Source: Amycolatopsis jejuensis (GTDB lineage Bacteria; Actinomycetota; Actinomycetes; Mycobacteriales; Pseudonocardiaceae). Taken from it: a DNA stretch of 64,000 nt. Under the pieces are notes generated by a model. That model was not told where the DNA came from. It did no database searches and worked only from the letters and a program-made list of their open reading frames with translations. Made by a program: the position numbers and the translations under genes. Positions 55,575 through 64,000 of the stretch are shown one piece after another. Each line of letters starts with the position of its first letter. The first letter of the stretch is position 1. The stretch lies in contig NZ_JNYZ01000019.1 in assembly GCF_000717335.1 (NCBI RefSeq), positions 1-64,000 on the forward strand, written 5' to 3'.

Positions 55575-56036
55575 TTACGCCGCGATCGTGGACGCCAGCT
55601 TCGGCGCGCCGATCGTGGTACGCAGCGTGGTGTTCATCCGCGGAGCAGGCTGAAGCCGCAGGTCGGAGAGGTCGTCGCCGATCAGCTCGGACACCAGGCG
55701 GCCGCCCTCGAACCCGCCGGACGCCGCGTCGCGGTCGGCCACCGCGTCCCGCGGAGTGGTCTCCACCTCGTCCACCACCGGGGCGACCTCGACCTTGTCG
55801 AGGGCCGACACGTCGGCGGCGACCTTGTGCAGCAGCTCGCCCAGCGGAAGGTCCAGTGCGGAGCAGATGGACGCCAGCAGCTCGCTCGAAGCTTCCTTCT
55901 GGCCGCGCTCGACCTCGGACAGGTAGCCGAGGCTGACCCGGGCGGACCGGGAGATGTCACGCAGCGTCCGACGCTGGTTGGTGCGGGCATGACGGAGCCG
56001 ATCACCGATCGCCTCACGCAACAGCACGGTCATCAC
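55575..56036 (-). CDS. clgR: ClgR, transcriptional regulator of protease and envelope-stress genes
   Basis: 153 residues. The N-terminal helix-turn-helix (XRE type) has [29 protein letters not shown], the ClgR signature. ClgR activates clp protease genes and, in mycobacteria, pspA. The protein ends in STIAA; Ala-Ala C-termini are degrons for ClpP in known ClgR proteins. A ClgR-type box at 56109-56126 indicates autoregulation. It follows cinA on the same strand. Confidence 0.93.
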   Translation of the reverse strand: MMTVLLREAIGDRLRHARTNQRRTLRDISRSARVSLGYLSEVERGQKEASSELLASICSALDLPLGELLHKVAADVSALDKVEVAPVVDEVETTPRDAVADRDAASGGFEGGRLVSELIGDDLSDLRLQPAPRMNTTLRTTIGAPKLASTIAA

Positions 56037-56108
56037 GCGCCTCCCTTCCCGAACAGGTGCCTCCTACGTTACCCAGAGCGGCGCCCCGGGTGCAGGACTT
56101 GACACGTG

Positions 56109-56126
56109 CGTACGCCAAGGGCGAAC
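56109..56126. promoter_or_regulatory. ClgR box upstream of clgR
   Basis: CGTACGCCAAGGGCGAAC matches the recalled ClgR consensus (WNNWCGCYNANRGCGWWS) at all fixed positions except the first. It lies 73 bp upstream of clgR ATG 56036, just beyond the cinA stop (56134). Confidence 0.7.
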
Positions 56127-56133
56127 GCCCCTT

Positions 56134-56598
56134 TCAGTCTAGATGTTCCCCGAGCAGCGCGAACGCGGCGCGGACCGACGCGACGCGGATCGTGTCGCGA
56201 TCACCACCCTCGGCAAGCTCACGCACCGTATCCACGCCAGGCCCGCTGAGCGCGACGTACACCGTGCCAGGCGCCACGCCGTCCTGCGGATCCGGCCCGG
56301 CGACCCCGGTGAGGCCAAGCCCCCAGGTCGCCCCGCAGCGCGTCCGCGCGCCCGTGGCCAGCTGCGCAGCCACCTCCGGGTGGACCGCGCCGTGGTCGGC
56401 CAGCAGCTGCGCGTCGACTCCGGCCAGCGTGGTTTTCAGCTCGGTGGCATAGACCACGAGCCCGCCCCGCAGGACGGCGCTCGCCCCGGGTACCCCGGCG
56501 AGCGTCGCGCACACCAGCCCGGCGGTGAGCGACTCCGCCGTCGCCACGGTTTCCCCCCGGCGTGTGAGGATCGCCACGAGGTCGCGGGCTTCGGGCAT
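56134..56598 (-). CDS. cinA: CinA C-terminal-domain protein (nicotinamide-nucleotide amidase type)
   Basis: 154 residues, corresponding to the CinA C-terminal (PncC) domain only. Landmarks: ATAESLTAGLVCATLAGVPGASAVLRGG and WGLGLTGVAGPDPQDGVAPGTVYVAL. PncC deamidates nicotinamide mononucleotide to nicotinate mononucleotide. ATG 56598 shares its A with the pgsA stop (TGATG). Confidence 0.92.
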   Translation of the reverse strand: MPEARDLVAILTRRGETVATAESLTAGLVCATLAGVPGASAVLRGGLVVYATELKTTLAGVDAQLLADHGAVHPEVAAQLATGARTRCGATWGLGLTGVAGPDPQDGVAPGTVYVALSGPGVDTVRELAEGGDRDTIRVASVRAAFALLGEHLD

Positions 56599-57257
56599 CA
56601 GGATCCCGTCGCGCGGCGGCCGGCCGCGCGCAGCCGGATCGCGCGGATCAGGTAGTCGACGCCGGTGATCACGGTGAGCGCCACGGCGAGGCCCATCAGC
56701 GCCCAGCGCGCCGGGTCCGCGGCGGCCGAAAGCGGCAGCAGGTACACCACGATCGCGAGGATCTGCGTCATCGTCTTCGCCTTGCCGCCGCGGCTGGCCG
56801 GGATCACGCCGTGCCGGATCACCCAGAACCGCAGCAGCGTCACGCCGATCTCGCGCACCGCGATCACGATCGTGACCCACCAGGCCAGCTCCCCCAGCAC
56901 GCTGAGCCCGACGAGCGCGGCGCCGATCAGCGCCTTGTCCGCGATCGGGTCGGCGATCTTGCCGAAGTCGGTGATCAGCCCGTAGCGGCGGGCGACCCAG
57001 CCGTCGACCTGGTCGGTGGCCGACGCGATCGCGAAGAGCCCGGTGGCGATCGCCCGCCAGGTGGTGTCCACGCCGTCGCCGGTGAAGAGCGCCAGGACGA
57101 AGAGCGGGACCAGCACGAGCCGCGAGATGGTGAGCAGGTTCGCGAGGTTCAGCGTGGGGACCGGCGTCGCGTCGGGCACCTGGGCACCCCCTTCCGGCCC
57201 GGCCGGGGACGCGGCGCGGGGCACGCCCTCGCCTGCCCCGCTGGGCACCGCATTCAC
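56598..57257 (-). CDS. pgsA: CDP-diacylglycerol-glycerol-3-phosphate phosphatidyltransferase
   Basis: 219 residues from GTG 57257, overlapping the rimO stop (GTGA). Membrane enzyme making phosphatidylglycerophosphate. The CDP-alcohol phosphatidyltransferase motif is complete: [20 protein letters not shown] plus IAD. After a Gly/Pro-rich N-terminus (about 1-30) five to six membrane helices are visible. It corresponds to M. tuberculosis pgsA3 (Rv2746c), next to clgR there too. Confidence 0.95.
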   Translation of the reverse strand: MNAVPSGAGEGVPRAASPAGPEGGAQVPDATPVPTLNLANLLTISRLVLVPLFVLALFTGDGVDTTWRAIATGLFAIASATDQVDGWVARRYGLITDFGKIADPIADKALIGAALVGLSVLGELAWWVTIVIAVREIGVTLLRFWVIRHGVIPASRGGKAKTMTQILAIVVYLLPLSAAADPARWALMGLAVALTVITGVDYLIRAIRLRAAGRRATGS

Positions 57258-58702
57258 CGGCCGTGCTCCGGTACCGGGCGGACGATCAGGTCGACCCCGG
57301 CGGAGTCGACCACCTCGCAGCGGACGAGATCGCCCACCGCGAGCGGTTTGGTGTCGTCCGACTCCAGGATGACGCATTCGCCGTCGACCTCGGGTGCCTG
57401 ATGCGCGGCACGGCCCACGGCGTCGTCGCCATCGGCACCGTCGTTCTCCACCAAGACGTCGACAAAAGTGCCGATCCGGTCCTCGGCGCGCTGCGCGGTG
57501 AGCTCCTCGACCAGCGCCGAAATCCGCGTGACCCGCTCGGCGACCTCCGCCGGGTCCAGCTTTCCGTCGAACGTTTCGGCCTCGGTGCCGTCCTCGTCGG
57601 AATACCCGAACACGCCGACCGCGTCGAGCCGGGCGCCGGTGAGGAACCGCTCCAGCTCGGCCAGATCCTCGGCCGTCTCGCCGGGAAAGCCCACGATCAC
57701 GTTGGTGCGGATCCCCGCTTCCGGCGCGTACTCACGGATCTGCTCGGTGAGCGCGAGGAACGAATCCGTGGAGCCGAACCGGCGCATCCGGCGCAGCACC
57801 TGCTCGCTGGAGTGCTGGAACGAGAGGTCGAAGTAGTCCGCGACCCCCGGCGTGGTCGCGATGGCCTTCACCAGCTGCGGCCGCGTTTCGGCAGGCTGCA
57901 GGTACGACACCCGGACGCGCTCGATGCCGTCGATCTCCGCGAGCCGCGGCAGGAGCTGCTCCAGCGCACGCGTGCCGTCTCGGCCGAAGTCCTTGCCGTA
58001 CGACGTGGAGTTTTCACTGACCAGGAACAGTTCCTTCACGCCGTTCTCGGCCAGCCACGCGGCCTCGGCGACCACCTCGTCCGGCTGCCGCGACACGAAC
58101 GACCCGCGGAACGACGGGATCGCGCAGAACGAACAGCGCCGGTCACAGCCGGACGCGATCTTCAGCGCCGCCACCGGCGCGTCGTCGAGCCGCGTGCGCA
58201 GGACCCGCGGGCCCCAGCCGTGCTGCGCGTGCCCGGGTACCTCGACCTCGACCGCCGCGGCCGGGCGCTGCACCGGGCTGATCGGCAGCAGTTTCCGCCG
58301 GTCGGACGGGGTGTGCGAGGCGATCGTGCGACCGGCGACCACTTCGTCGAGCCGGTCGGACAGCTCGGCGTAGTGGTCGAAGCCGAGCACTGCGTCGGCC
58401 TCAGGCAGGCTGTCGGCCAGCTCGTGCCCGTACCGCTCCGCCATGCAGCCGACCGCGACCACCTTGCGGCCGGTGTCGGCGGCGGCGAGCAGCGTGTCGA
58501 CCGAATCCTTCTTGGCCGACTCCACGAACCCGCACGTGTTGACCACGACGACGTCCGAGTCCTCGGGATCGGCGGCCAGCTCCCAGCCCCCGGCGGCGAG
58601 CCGGCCCGCGAGCTCCTCGGAGTCGACCTCGTTGCGGGCGCAGCCCAAGGTCACGAGCGAGACACGGCGGGTACGAGCGGACTCAGCGGCTGGGGAAGGC
58701 AC
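57254..58702 (-). CDS. rimO: RimO, ribosomal protein S12 methylthiotransferase
   Basis: 482 residues from GTG 58702. MiaB-like radical SAM enzyme adding a methylthio group to S12 Asp. N-terminal UPF0004 cysteines in [27 protein letters not shown] and [10 protein letters not shown]; radical SAM cluster [16 protein letters not shown]-terminal TRAM domain ([12 protein letters not shown]). ATG further upstream (58750) lacks support. Confidence 0.96.
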   Translation of the reverse strand: MPSPAAESARTRRVSLVTLGCARNEVDSEELAGRLAAGGWELAADPEDSDVVVVNTCGFVESAKKDSVDTLLAAADTGRKVVAVGCMAERYGHELADSLPEADAVLGFDHYAELSDRLDEVVAGRTIASHTPSDRRKLLPISPVQRPAAAVEVEVPGHAQHGWGPRVLRTRLDDAPVAALKIASGCDRRCSFCAIPSFRGSFVSRQPDEVVAEAAWLAENGVKELFLVSENSTSYGKDFGRDGTRALEQLLPRLAEIDGIERVRVSYLQPAETRPQLVKAIATTPGVADYFDLSFQHSSEQVLRRMRRFGSTDSFLALTEQIREYAPEAGIRTNVIVGFPGETAEDLAELERFLTGARLDAVGVFGYSDEDGTEAETFDGKLDPAEVAERVTRISALVEELTAQRAEDRIGTFVDVLVENDGADGDDAVGRAAHQAPEVDGECVILESDDTKPLAVGDLVRCEVVDSAGVDLIVRPVPEHGR

Positions 58703-58772
58703 GACGTTCAGGGTAGCCGTCGCGGCCGGGCACCCCGGCGACGGCGTCACCCTGACGGGGCCGCCGCCGGGC

Positions 58773-60821
58773 TCACCACTGCAGCTCGCGCTTCAGCTGC
58801 TTGACCGCGATCGGGGCCAGCGTGGTGTGGAAGGTCGCGGTGAGGTGGTTGTCGTCCATGTACACCAGCACGTTCCCGACCACGGCGCGGCAACGGCGGT
58901 CGTCGCAGAAGTAGTCGGTGAAGTCCATGAAGGTGACGTTGTCCGGGACGTCCGCTGCCCTTTCGTACGACGGGACCTCCGGCACCGCGGCCGCCCGCGG
59001 GGTCGAACACGCCAGGTCGCCAGGGCTCCGCTGGGCCACGCAGGCGGCCAGGTTGAAGGAGTACCGCGGGCTGTCTCGCAGCGCGACCACGGGGATCCCG
59101 GCGCGGTCGAGCCGCGACCAGATGTCGACGAAGCCGTCCGGGGTCCGTTCGTGGAGGCCGGGCTTGGAGTTGATGCTGGCGAGGGTGATCACCGCGTCGG
59201 GGCGCGTGGCGAGGATCTCGTCGGTGGCGGCCTTGTTCCAGTCCTGGCAGCCCTTGTCCCCGGGCATCAGGTCGGAGGTGGCCGAATACGGGCAGGCGCC
59301 CTTCAGCATCGTGGACACCTGCCAGCCGTCGGAGACGACCGCGGGCAGGTAGGTCGCGAGGTACTGCTGGATGTGCGAATCCCCGACGAGGACCACCCGC
59401 TTGCGCGGCTTCCGGGCCGGATTCTGCGTGCAGATCTGCAGTTCCTTGCTGCGCGGCGAGATCCGGCACCGGTCCGGCGGCATCCGGGCCCAGTCGTCGG
59501 TGAGCTGGACGGTGGGCGGCAGGATCGCAGGCGACGGCTCGCCGCGGTAGGTGAAGCCCTGCGCATGCGCGACCGCGCCCGGGTGGTCCGGGTCGCCGAC
59601 CGCGATCTCGAAGTTCGCCTCCGCGCTGCTCACGCCCTGCCAGATCCCGCTCGCGACGAGCACCGGGGCGAGCGCGAGCACGCCGAACCGATAGGCGCCC
59701 CACGAGTGCACCGTGCCGATCTTCGACCGCCGGATCGGATCCTCGATCAGGTGATACGTGAGCATCGAGAGCACGAACGACAGCCCGACCACGACCGTGC
59801 CGCCGAGCAGGCCGACCGCCACCCGCTCGCGGGCGACGAGGTAGAACACCAGCACCGGCCAGTGCCACAGGTAGAGCGAGTAGCTGAGATTGCCCAGGTA
59901 GCCCAGGAATTTCGAGCTGAGCCAGCGGTCCGCGCCCACCCCGCTGCCGGTCTGCCCGGCCACCAGCACCAGCCCGGCCGACAGCGTCGGCCACAGCGCG
60001 ACGAAACCGGGGAAGACCTGGTCGACGTCGAGCAGGACCCCGCACAGCACCAGCCCGGCCACGCCGATCCAGCCGAGCGCGATCCGCAGCAGCCGCGGCA
60101 GGCTGACCGCGTCGAGGAACATCGCCATCAGTCCGCCGAGCGCGAACTCCCACAGCCGGGTGAAACCGTGGAAGTAGGCCAGCGGCTGGTCGGCGGCGGT
60201 CAGGTAGATCGAATACGCGAGCGAGACCGTGAACACGGCCAACAGCAGCAGGTTCACCGTGCGCCGCAGCGACCAGCCTGCCCGGCGCACGAGCAGCCCG
60301 AGCGCGACGAAGACCAGCGGCCACAGCAGGTAGAACTGGCCCTGGATGGACAGCGACCAGAAGTGCTGTACCAGGCTTGCGCTGTTGTGCTGGGCGAAGT
60401 AGTCCACCGAATCCGCGGCGAGCTGCCAGTTCTCGTAGAAGAGCGCCGACGCGACGACCTCGCGGATGGTCTGGAACCAGCGGTCCTGCGGCAGCAGCAG
60501 CTGGGAGACCACGACGACGGTCAGCAGCACCGTCATCGCGGCCGGGAAGAGCCGTTTGATCATCCGGCCCCAGGTGGCGCGCAGGTCGATCCGGCCGCGC
60601 AGCAGCGCCCGGTAGAGCTGGCCGGTGATCAGGAAGCCGGAGACCAGGAAGAACACGTCGACGCCGCCGGAAATCCGGTCGAACCACACGTGGTACACGA
60701 CCACCAGCACCGAGGCGAGCGCGCGCACGCCCTGCAGCTCGGGGCGGAACCGGGCCTGGGCGCCGGGTCCCGGCGGTGGTTTGCCGGACCGCGCCGGCGC
60801 GGCCACGGTGGTGCCGGACAT
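58773..60821 (-). CDS. OafA-type acyltransferase with C-terminal SGNH hydrolase domain
   Basis: 682 residues from ATG 60821; GGGAGG lies 6 bases upstream, directly before another ATG at 60827. The N-terminal acyltransferase-3 domain has [35 protein letters not shown], and [18 protein letters not shown] across ten or so helices; the extracytoplasmic SGNH domain (about 470-682) has [17 protein letters not shown] and [10 protein letters not shown], giving the Ser and Asp-His catalytic residues. Family members O-acetylate cell-envelope glycans or glycolipids. Monocistronic, divergent from argA. Confidence 0.93.
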   Translation of the reverse strand: MSGTTVAAPARSGKPPPGPGAQARFRPELQGVRALASVLVVVYHVWFDRISGGVDVFFLVSGFLITGQLYRALLRGRIDLRATWGRMIKRLFPAAMTVLLTVVVVSQLLLPQDRWFQTIREVVASALFYENWQLAADSVDYFAQHNSASLVQHFWSLSIQGQFYLLWPLVFVALGLLVRRAGWSLRRTVNLLLLAVFTVSLAYSIYLTAADQPLAYFHGFTRLWEFALGGLMAMFLDAVSLPRLLRIALGWIGVAGLVLCGVLLDVDQVFPGFVALWPTLSAGLVLVAGQTGSGVGADRWLSSKFLGYLGNLSYSLYLWHWPVLVFYLVARERVAVGLLGGTVVVGLSFVLSMLTYHLIEDPIRRSKIGTVHSWGAYRFGVLALAPVLVASGIWQGVSSAEANFEIAVGDPDHPGAVAHAQGFTYRGEPSPAILPPTVQLTDDWARMPPDRCRISPRSKELQICTQNPARKPRKRVVLVGDSHIQQYLATYLPAVVSDGWQVSTMLKGACPYSATSDLMPGDKGCQDWNKAATDEILATRPDAVITLASINSKPGLHERTPDGFVDIWSRLDRAGIPVVALRDSPRYSFNLAACVAQRSPGDLACSTPRAAAVPEVPSYERAADVPDNVTFMDFTDYFCDDRRCRAVVGNVLVYMDDNHLTATFHTTLAPIAVKQLKRELQW

Positions 60822-60977
60822 GCGCATCCTCCCAAGGGCCGGTAGCCGGCCGGACCGCACCGGCTACTGGTCATGTGCGCCCACTAGCTATACGTGACAC
60901 CTCGCGGCCAAGTGCAACCGGGGTCCGAGGCGGAGCCGACGCCGTCCCCCGGCCGGTGCGCTCGATATCGTGACCGG

Positions 60978-61505
60978 GTGCCGCTCGATTCCCCCCGTCC
61001 GTCCGTCCGCCGCGCGCGGATCGCCGACGTCCGCAAGATCAAGGCCCTCGTCGACTCCGACGCCGGCCGCGTGCTCCTGGAGAAGGACCTGGTCACGCTT
61101 TACGAGGCGGTGCAAGAGTTCTGGGTCGTCACCGGGGAGGCGGAGGAGGTGCTCGGCGCCGCCGCGCTGCACGTGCTCTGGGAGGACATCGGCGAGCTGC
61201 GCACGGTGGTGGTCGACAAAGCCGCCCGTGGCCACGGGATCGGGCACGCGCTGGTCGGCCGGCTCGTGCAGGAGGCCCGCGAGCTGGGTTTGAAGCGGCT
61301 GTTCGTGCTCACCTTCGAGACGTCGTTCTTCTCCGGCCACGGGTTCGTCGAGATCGACGGCGCGCCGGTGTCGCACGACGTGTACGAGGAAATGCGGCGT
61401 TCGCTCGACCCGGGGGTCGCGGAGTTCCTCGACCTGCCCTACGTCAAGCCGAACACCCTGGGCAACTCGCGGATGCTGCTGGACTTCACGACAGACGCAG
61501 GGTGA
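60978..61505 (+). CDS. argA: N-acetylglutamate synthase, GNAT type (Rv2747-like)
   Basis: 175 residues from GTG 60978. GNAT acetyltransferase with RTVVVDKAARGHGIGHALVG (acetyl-CoA site), LGLKRLFVLTFETSFFSGHGF and DVYEEMRRSLDPGVAEFLDL. Size and sequence resemble the stand-alone ArgA of M. tuberculosis (Rv2747), encoded between ftsK and pgsA3, as here; it makes N-acetylglutamate, the first step of arginine synthesis. The 3' end overlaps the convergent lipoprotein gene by 20 bp. Confidence 0.92.
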   Translation: MPLDSPRPSVRRARIADVRKIKALVDSDAGRVLLEKDLVTLYEAVQEFWVVTGEAEEVLGAAALHVLWEDIGELRTVVVDKAARGHGIGHALVGRLVQEARELGLKRLFVLTFETSFFSGHGFVEIDGAPVSHDVYEEMRRSLDPGVAEFLDLPYVKPNTLGNSRMLLDFTTDAG

Positions 61506-61884
61506 CCTGGTCGCCCGTCGAACTCACGTCGAGCAGCTCCACCCTGACCGCGGCATACGTCGTTTCGCGCGGGCCAGGGTGGTCGGTGTGCAGGTGGACC
61601 CCCATGCGCTCGCCGCGTCCGGGCTCGGCGAGTACCAGCGCCACCACCGCGTCCCCCGCGACGAAGCACTGCAGGCCCGGGCGGCAGCGGGAATCCGAGA
61701 CCAAGCCGCGGTAGCGCACCGTGAAGTCGCGCCCGGCGACCTGGACCTCCTGCCCGCGGGTGAGCACCACGTCGCGGTCCGGTTCCGCGGCCCGCGGCTG
61801 TTGTGCGAGGGCGACCGAACAGCCCGCGCCCGCGGTCAGCGCGACGGCCGTCCCGATCCCGGCCGCGAGTTTCCTGACGTCCAT
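61486..61884 (-). CDS. Small secreted lipoprotein
   Basis: 132 residues from ATG 61884. A signal peptide ends in LTAGAGCSV (lipobox, Cys22). The mature part is beta-rich with VAGRDFTVRYRGLVSDSRCRPGLQCFV, containing a Cys pair, and TDHPGPRETTYAAVRVELL. The family is not named; it resembles small actinobacterial lipoproteins of unknown role. It sits between argA and ftsK, 44 bp after ftsK. Confidence 0.8.
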   Translation of the reverse strand: MDVRKLAAGIGTAVALTAGAGCSVALAQQPRAAEPDRDVVLTRGQEVQVAGRDFTVRYRGLVSDSRCRPGLQCFVAGDAVVALVLAEPGRGERMGVHLHTDHPGPRETTYAAVRVELLDVSSTGDQVTLRLS

Positions 61885-61928
61885 GTGCCCCGGACGGGAC
61901 CGGACCGCCGCGGGGTTGCACGCGCGGC

Positions 61929-64000
61929 TCAGAAGTCCTCGTCCTCGCCACCGGCCGCCGGTGCGTCCCCGCCCCGGATCATGAACAGCACCGACTCCAG
62001 CTCCTCCGGCTTGATCAGCACGTCACGGGCCTTCGAACCCTCCGACGGACCGACGATGCCGCGGCTTTCCAGCAGGTCCATCAGCCGTCCGGCCTTCGCG
62101 AACCCGACCCGGAGCTTGCGCTGCAGCATCGACGTGGACCCGAACTGCGAGGTGACGATGAGCTCGGCGGCCTGCAGCAGCACGTCGAGGTCGTCGCCGA
62201 TGTCCGGGTCGATCTCCTTCTTCTCGCCCGCCTTGGCCGCGGTGACGCCGTCGGTGTAGTCCGGCTGCGCCTGCTCCTTGGCGAAGTTGACGACCGCGGA
62301 GATCTCCTCGTCGCCGACGAACGCGCCCTGGATGCGGACCGGTTTCCCGGCGCCCATCGGCAGGTAGAGCGCGTCGCCCATGCCGATCAGCTTCTCCGCG
62401 CCCGGCTGGTCGAGGATGACCCGCGAGTCGGTGAGCGACGACGTGGCGAACGCCAGCCGCGACGGCACGTTGGTCTTGATCAGGCCGGTGACGACGTCCA
62501 CCGACGGCCGCTGCGTGGCCAGTACCAGGTGGATCCCCGCCGCGCGGGCCTTCTGGGTGATGCGGACGATCGCATCCTCGACGTCGCGCGGCGCGGTCAT
62601 CATCAGGTCGGCGAGCTCGTCGACGATCGCCATGATGTACGGGTACGGCCGGTACTCGCGTTCGCTTCCCGGCGGCGCGGTGATGTCGCCCGAGCGCACC
62701 TTGGCGTTGAAGTCGTCGATGTGCCGGACCCGGTTGACCTGCATGTCCTGGTAGCGCTGCTCCATCTCCTCCACCAGCCAGGCCAGCGCCGCGGCGGCCT
62801 TCTTCGGCTGCGTGATGATGGGCGTGATCAGGTGCGGGATGCCCTCGTACGGCGTCAGCTCGACCATCTTCGGGTCGATCAGGATCATCCGGCACTCGTC
62901 CGGGGTCGCCCGGGCCAGCAGCGACACCAGCATCGAGTTGACGAAGCTCGACTTACCGGAACCGGTGGAGCCTGCCACCAGCAGGTGCGGCATCTTCGTG
63001 AGGTTCGCGGTGACGAACTGGCCCTCGATGTCCTTGCCGAGCCCGACCAGCATCGGGTGGTTGTCCTTGACCGTGGTGGGCGCGCGCAGCACGTCGCCGA
63101 GGCGCACCATCTCGCGGTCGGAGTTCGGGACCTCGATGCCCACCGCGGACTTGCCGGGGATGGGCGCGAGCAGCCGGACGTTGTCGGTGGCCACCGCGTA
63201 GGCGATGTTCTTGGTGAGCGCGGTGATCTTCTCGACCTTCACGCCGGGTCCGAGCTCGACCTCGTACCGGGTCACCGTGGGCCCGCGGGTGAAGCCGGTG
63301 ACCTGGGCGTCGACGTTGAACTGCTCCAGCACGCCGGTGATCGCCTCGATCATGGCGTCGTTGGCCTTGCTGCGGGACTTCGGGGCGTCGCCGAGCTTGA
63401 GCAGGTCGGGCGGCGGCAGCGCGTAGTCGCCCTCGACTGCGCGGGTGACCGACATCGCCGGTTCCGGGGCCTTCTTGGGCTTCTTCTCCGGGACCTCGGC
63501 GGGCGGCGCGGGTTTGGGCGGGCGGATCGGCATGGCCGGTTCGGCGAGCGCAGCGTCGAGGTCGAGCTGTTCGCCGTCCTTGTCGCCGGTGCCCTGCCGC
63601 CGCCGCGACGGCTTGCGCAGCCGGACGGCCTTCGGATCGGTCTCGGTGACCGGGTCCGGTTCTTCTCCCTGCTGTGCGGCCTCGTATTCGGCGAGCTCCT
63701 CCTCGTCGAGACCCCAGGTGCGCAGGCGGTGCGGGATGTCGCGGACCGGGGTGCCGGTGAAGACGAGAATGCCGAACAGCAGCGCGAGAATCAGCAGCGG
63801 CACCGCGACCCACGTGGTGACACCCTGGGTGAGCAGCCCGCCGGAGAACGCGCCGATGATGCCGCCGGCGTACATCCGGCCGTCGTTGGTGTCCGGGAGC
63901 GCGGTGAAGATGTGCAGCATCCCGAGCACGGACAGCACCACGAGCAGGGTGCCGATGACCATCCGCGGCCGGGTTTCGGGCTGCGGTTCCGACCGCATCA
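61929..64000 (-). CDS. ftsK: FtsK/SpoIIIE DNA translocase, 5'-truncated by the window end
   Basis: 690 or so visible residues; the true start and first membrane helices are beyond base 64000. Two or three N-terminal helices are seen ([18 protein letters not shown], then [12 protein letters not shown]...), a Pro/Lys/acidic linker (about 95-200), the motor with Walker [19 protein letters not shown] and Walker [14 protein letters not shown], and the C-terminal gamma winged helix ([22 protein letters not shown]) that reads KOPS-like DNA. Pumps chromosome termini at division. Gene order with argA, pgsA and clgR is as in mycobacteria. Confidence 0.96.
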   Translation of the reverse strand, partial: MRSEPQPETRPRMVIGTLLVVLSVLGMLHIFTALPDTNDGRMYAGGIIGAFSGGLLTQGVTTWVAVPLLILALLFGILVFTGTPVRDIPHRLRTWGLDEEELAEYEAAQQGEEPDPVTETDPKAVRLRKPSRRRQGTGDKDGEQLDLDAALAEPAMPIRPPKPAPPAEVPEKKPKKAPEPAMSVTRAVEGDYALPPPDLLKLGDAPKSRSKANDAMIEAITGVLEQFNVDAQVTGFTRGPTVTRYEVELGPGVKVEKITALTKNIAYAVATDNVRLLAPIPGKSAVGIEVPNSDREMVRLGDVLRAPTTVKDNHPMLVGLGKDIEGQFVTANLTKMPHLLVAGSTGSGKSSFVNSMLVSLLARATPDECRMILIDPKMVELTPYEGIPHLITPIITQPKKAAAALAWLVEEMEQRYQDMQVNRVRHIDDFNAKVRSGDITAPPGSEREYRPYPYIMAIVDELADLMMTAPRDVEDAIVRITQKARAAGIHLVLATQRPSVDVVTGLIKTNVPSRLAFATSSLTDSRVILDQPGAEKLIGMGDALYLPMGAGKPVRIQGAFVGDEEISAVVNFAKEQAQPDYTDGVTAAKAGEKKEIDPDIGDDLDVLLQAAELIVTSQFGSTSMLQRKLRVGFAKAGRLMDLLESRGIVGPSEGSKARDVLIKPEELESVLFMIRGGDAPAAGGEDEDF

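Overview
This 64 kb window is chromosomal DNA of a high-GC actinobacterium. Gene order and gene content (ileS with an actinobacterial translational T-box, Wag31-type divIVA, sepF, the dcw cluster, small ESX-related genes, DUF222/HNH 13E12-type protein, clgR-pspA-pspM) point to the Pseudonocardiaceae. Amycolatopsis is my best guess, from the style of the intergenic repeats; that is inference, not a search result.

Layout. 1-0.9 kb: 3'-truncated, SOS-boxed DUF222/HNH protein, then a 1 kb gene-free low-complexity tract. 1.85-5.2 kb: ileS with its T-box leader. 5.2-8 kb: an MFS exporter divergent from an ArsR-type regulator around a perfect inverted repeat, then a membrane protein. 8.1-13.1 kb (minus): ftsZ, pgeF, a YggS-type PLP protein, sepF, a YggT-family protein, divIVA; this is the downstream half of the division cluster. 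13.3-20.2 kb: a block not usually found here, holding sigK-rskA, a FAD amine oxidase, DUF1365, a cyclopropane-synthase-type methyltransferase, DUF1295, a DinB-fold protein and an NmrA-type protein. It separates ftsZ from ftsQ. 20.3-35.1 kb (minus): mraZ, rsmH, ftsL-like, ftsI, murE, murF, mraY, murD, ftsW, murG, murC, ftsQ, mostly with 1-17 bp overlaps or very short gaps. 35.5-37.7 kb: a four-gene ESX-associated operon (small protein, lipoprotein, WXG100-like, EspG). 37.9-42.9 kb: moxR, DUF58, transglutaminase. 43.5-49.5 kb: DUF3040, DNA polymerase IV, a small membrane protein, a methyltransferase, a ParA-type ATPase and a Nei2-type glycosylase. 49.5-53 kb: a candidate leader-peptide RNA, a GNAT acetyltransferase, pyrD and a degenerate allophanate-hydrolase-like protein. 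53.5-64 kb: the envelope-stress set pspM-pspA-clgR, then cinA, pgsA, rimO, an acyltransferase-SGNH protein, argA, a lipoprotein and ftsK (5'-truncated by the window end).

How it works together. Most of the window builds and splits the cell wall: Mur enzymes make the meso-DAP-type precursor, FtsW/FtsI polymerise and cross-link it, and FtsQ/FtsL/FtsZ/SepF/DivIVA place the machinery. Regulatory signals readable from the DNA include four 10-bp-spaced MraZ boxes over an mraZ promoter, an mraW-type RNA before rsmH, an ftsZ-proximal promoter with hairpin, a pair of symmetric, apparently leaderless SigK-type promoters, a LexA box, a ClgR box and a SigE-like promoter before pspA. The most unexplained items are the 49.5-49.8 kb transcript with a 12-codon reading frame and competing stems, the repeat families (one ~85-bp element in two opposite copies; a 30-bp array inside the mur/fts operon; a 23-bp G-rich array next to mraZ), and the amidase-like protein that has lost its catalytic residues.
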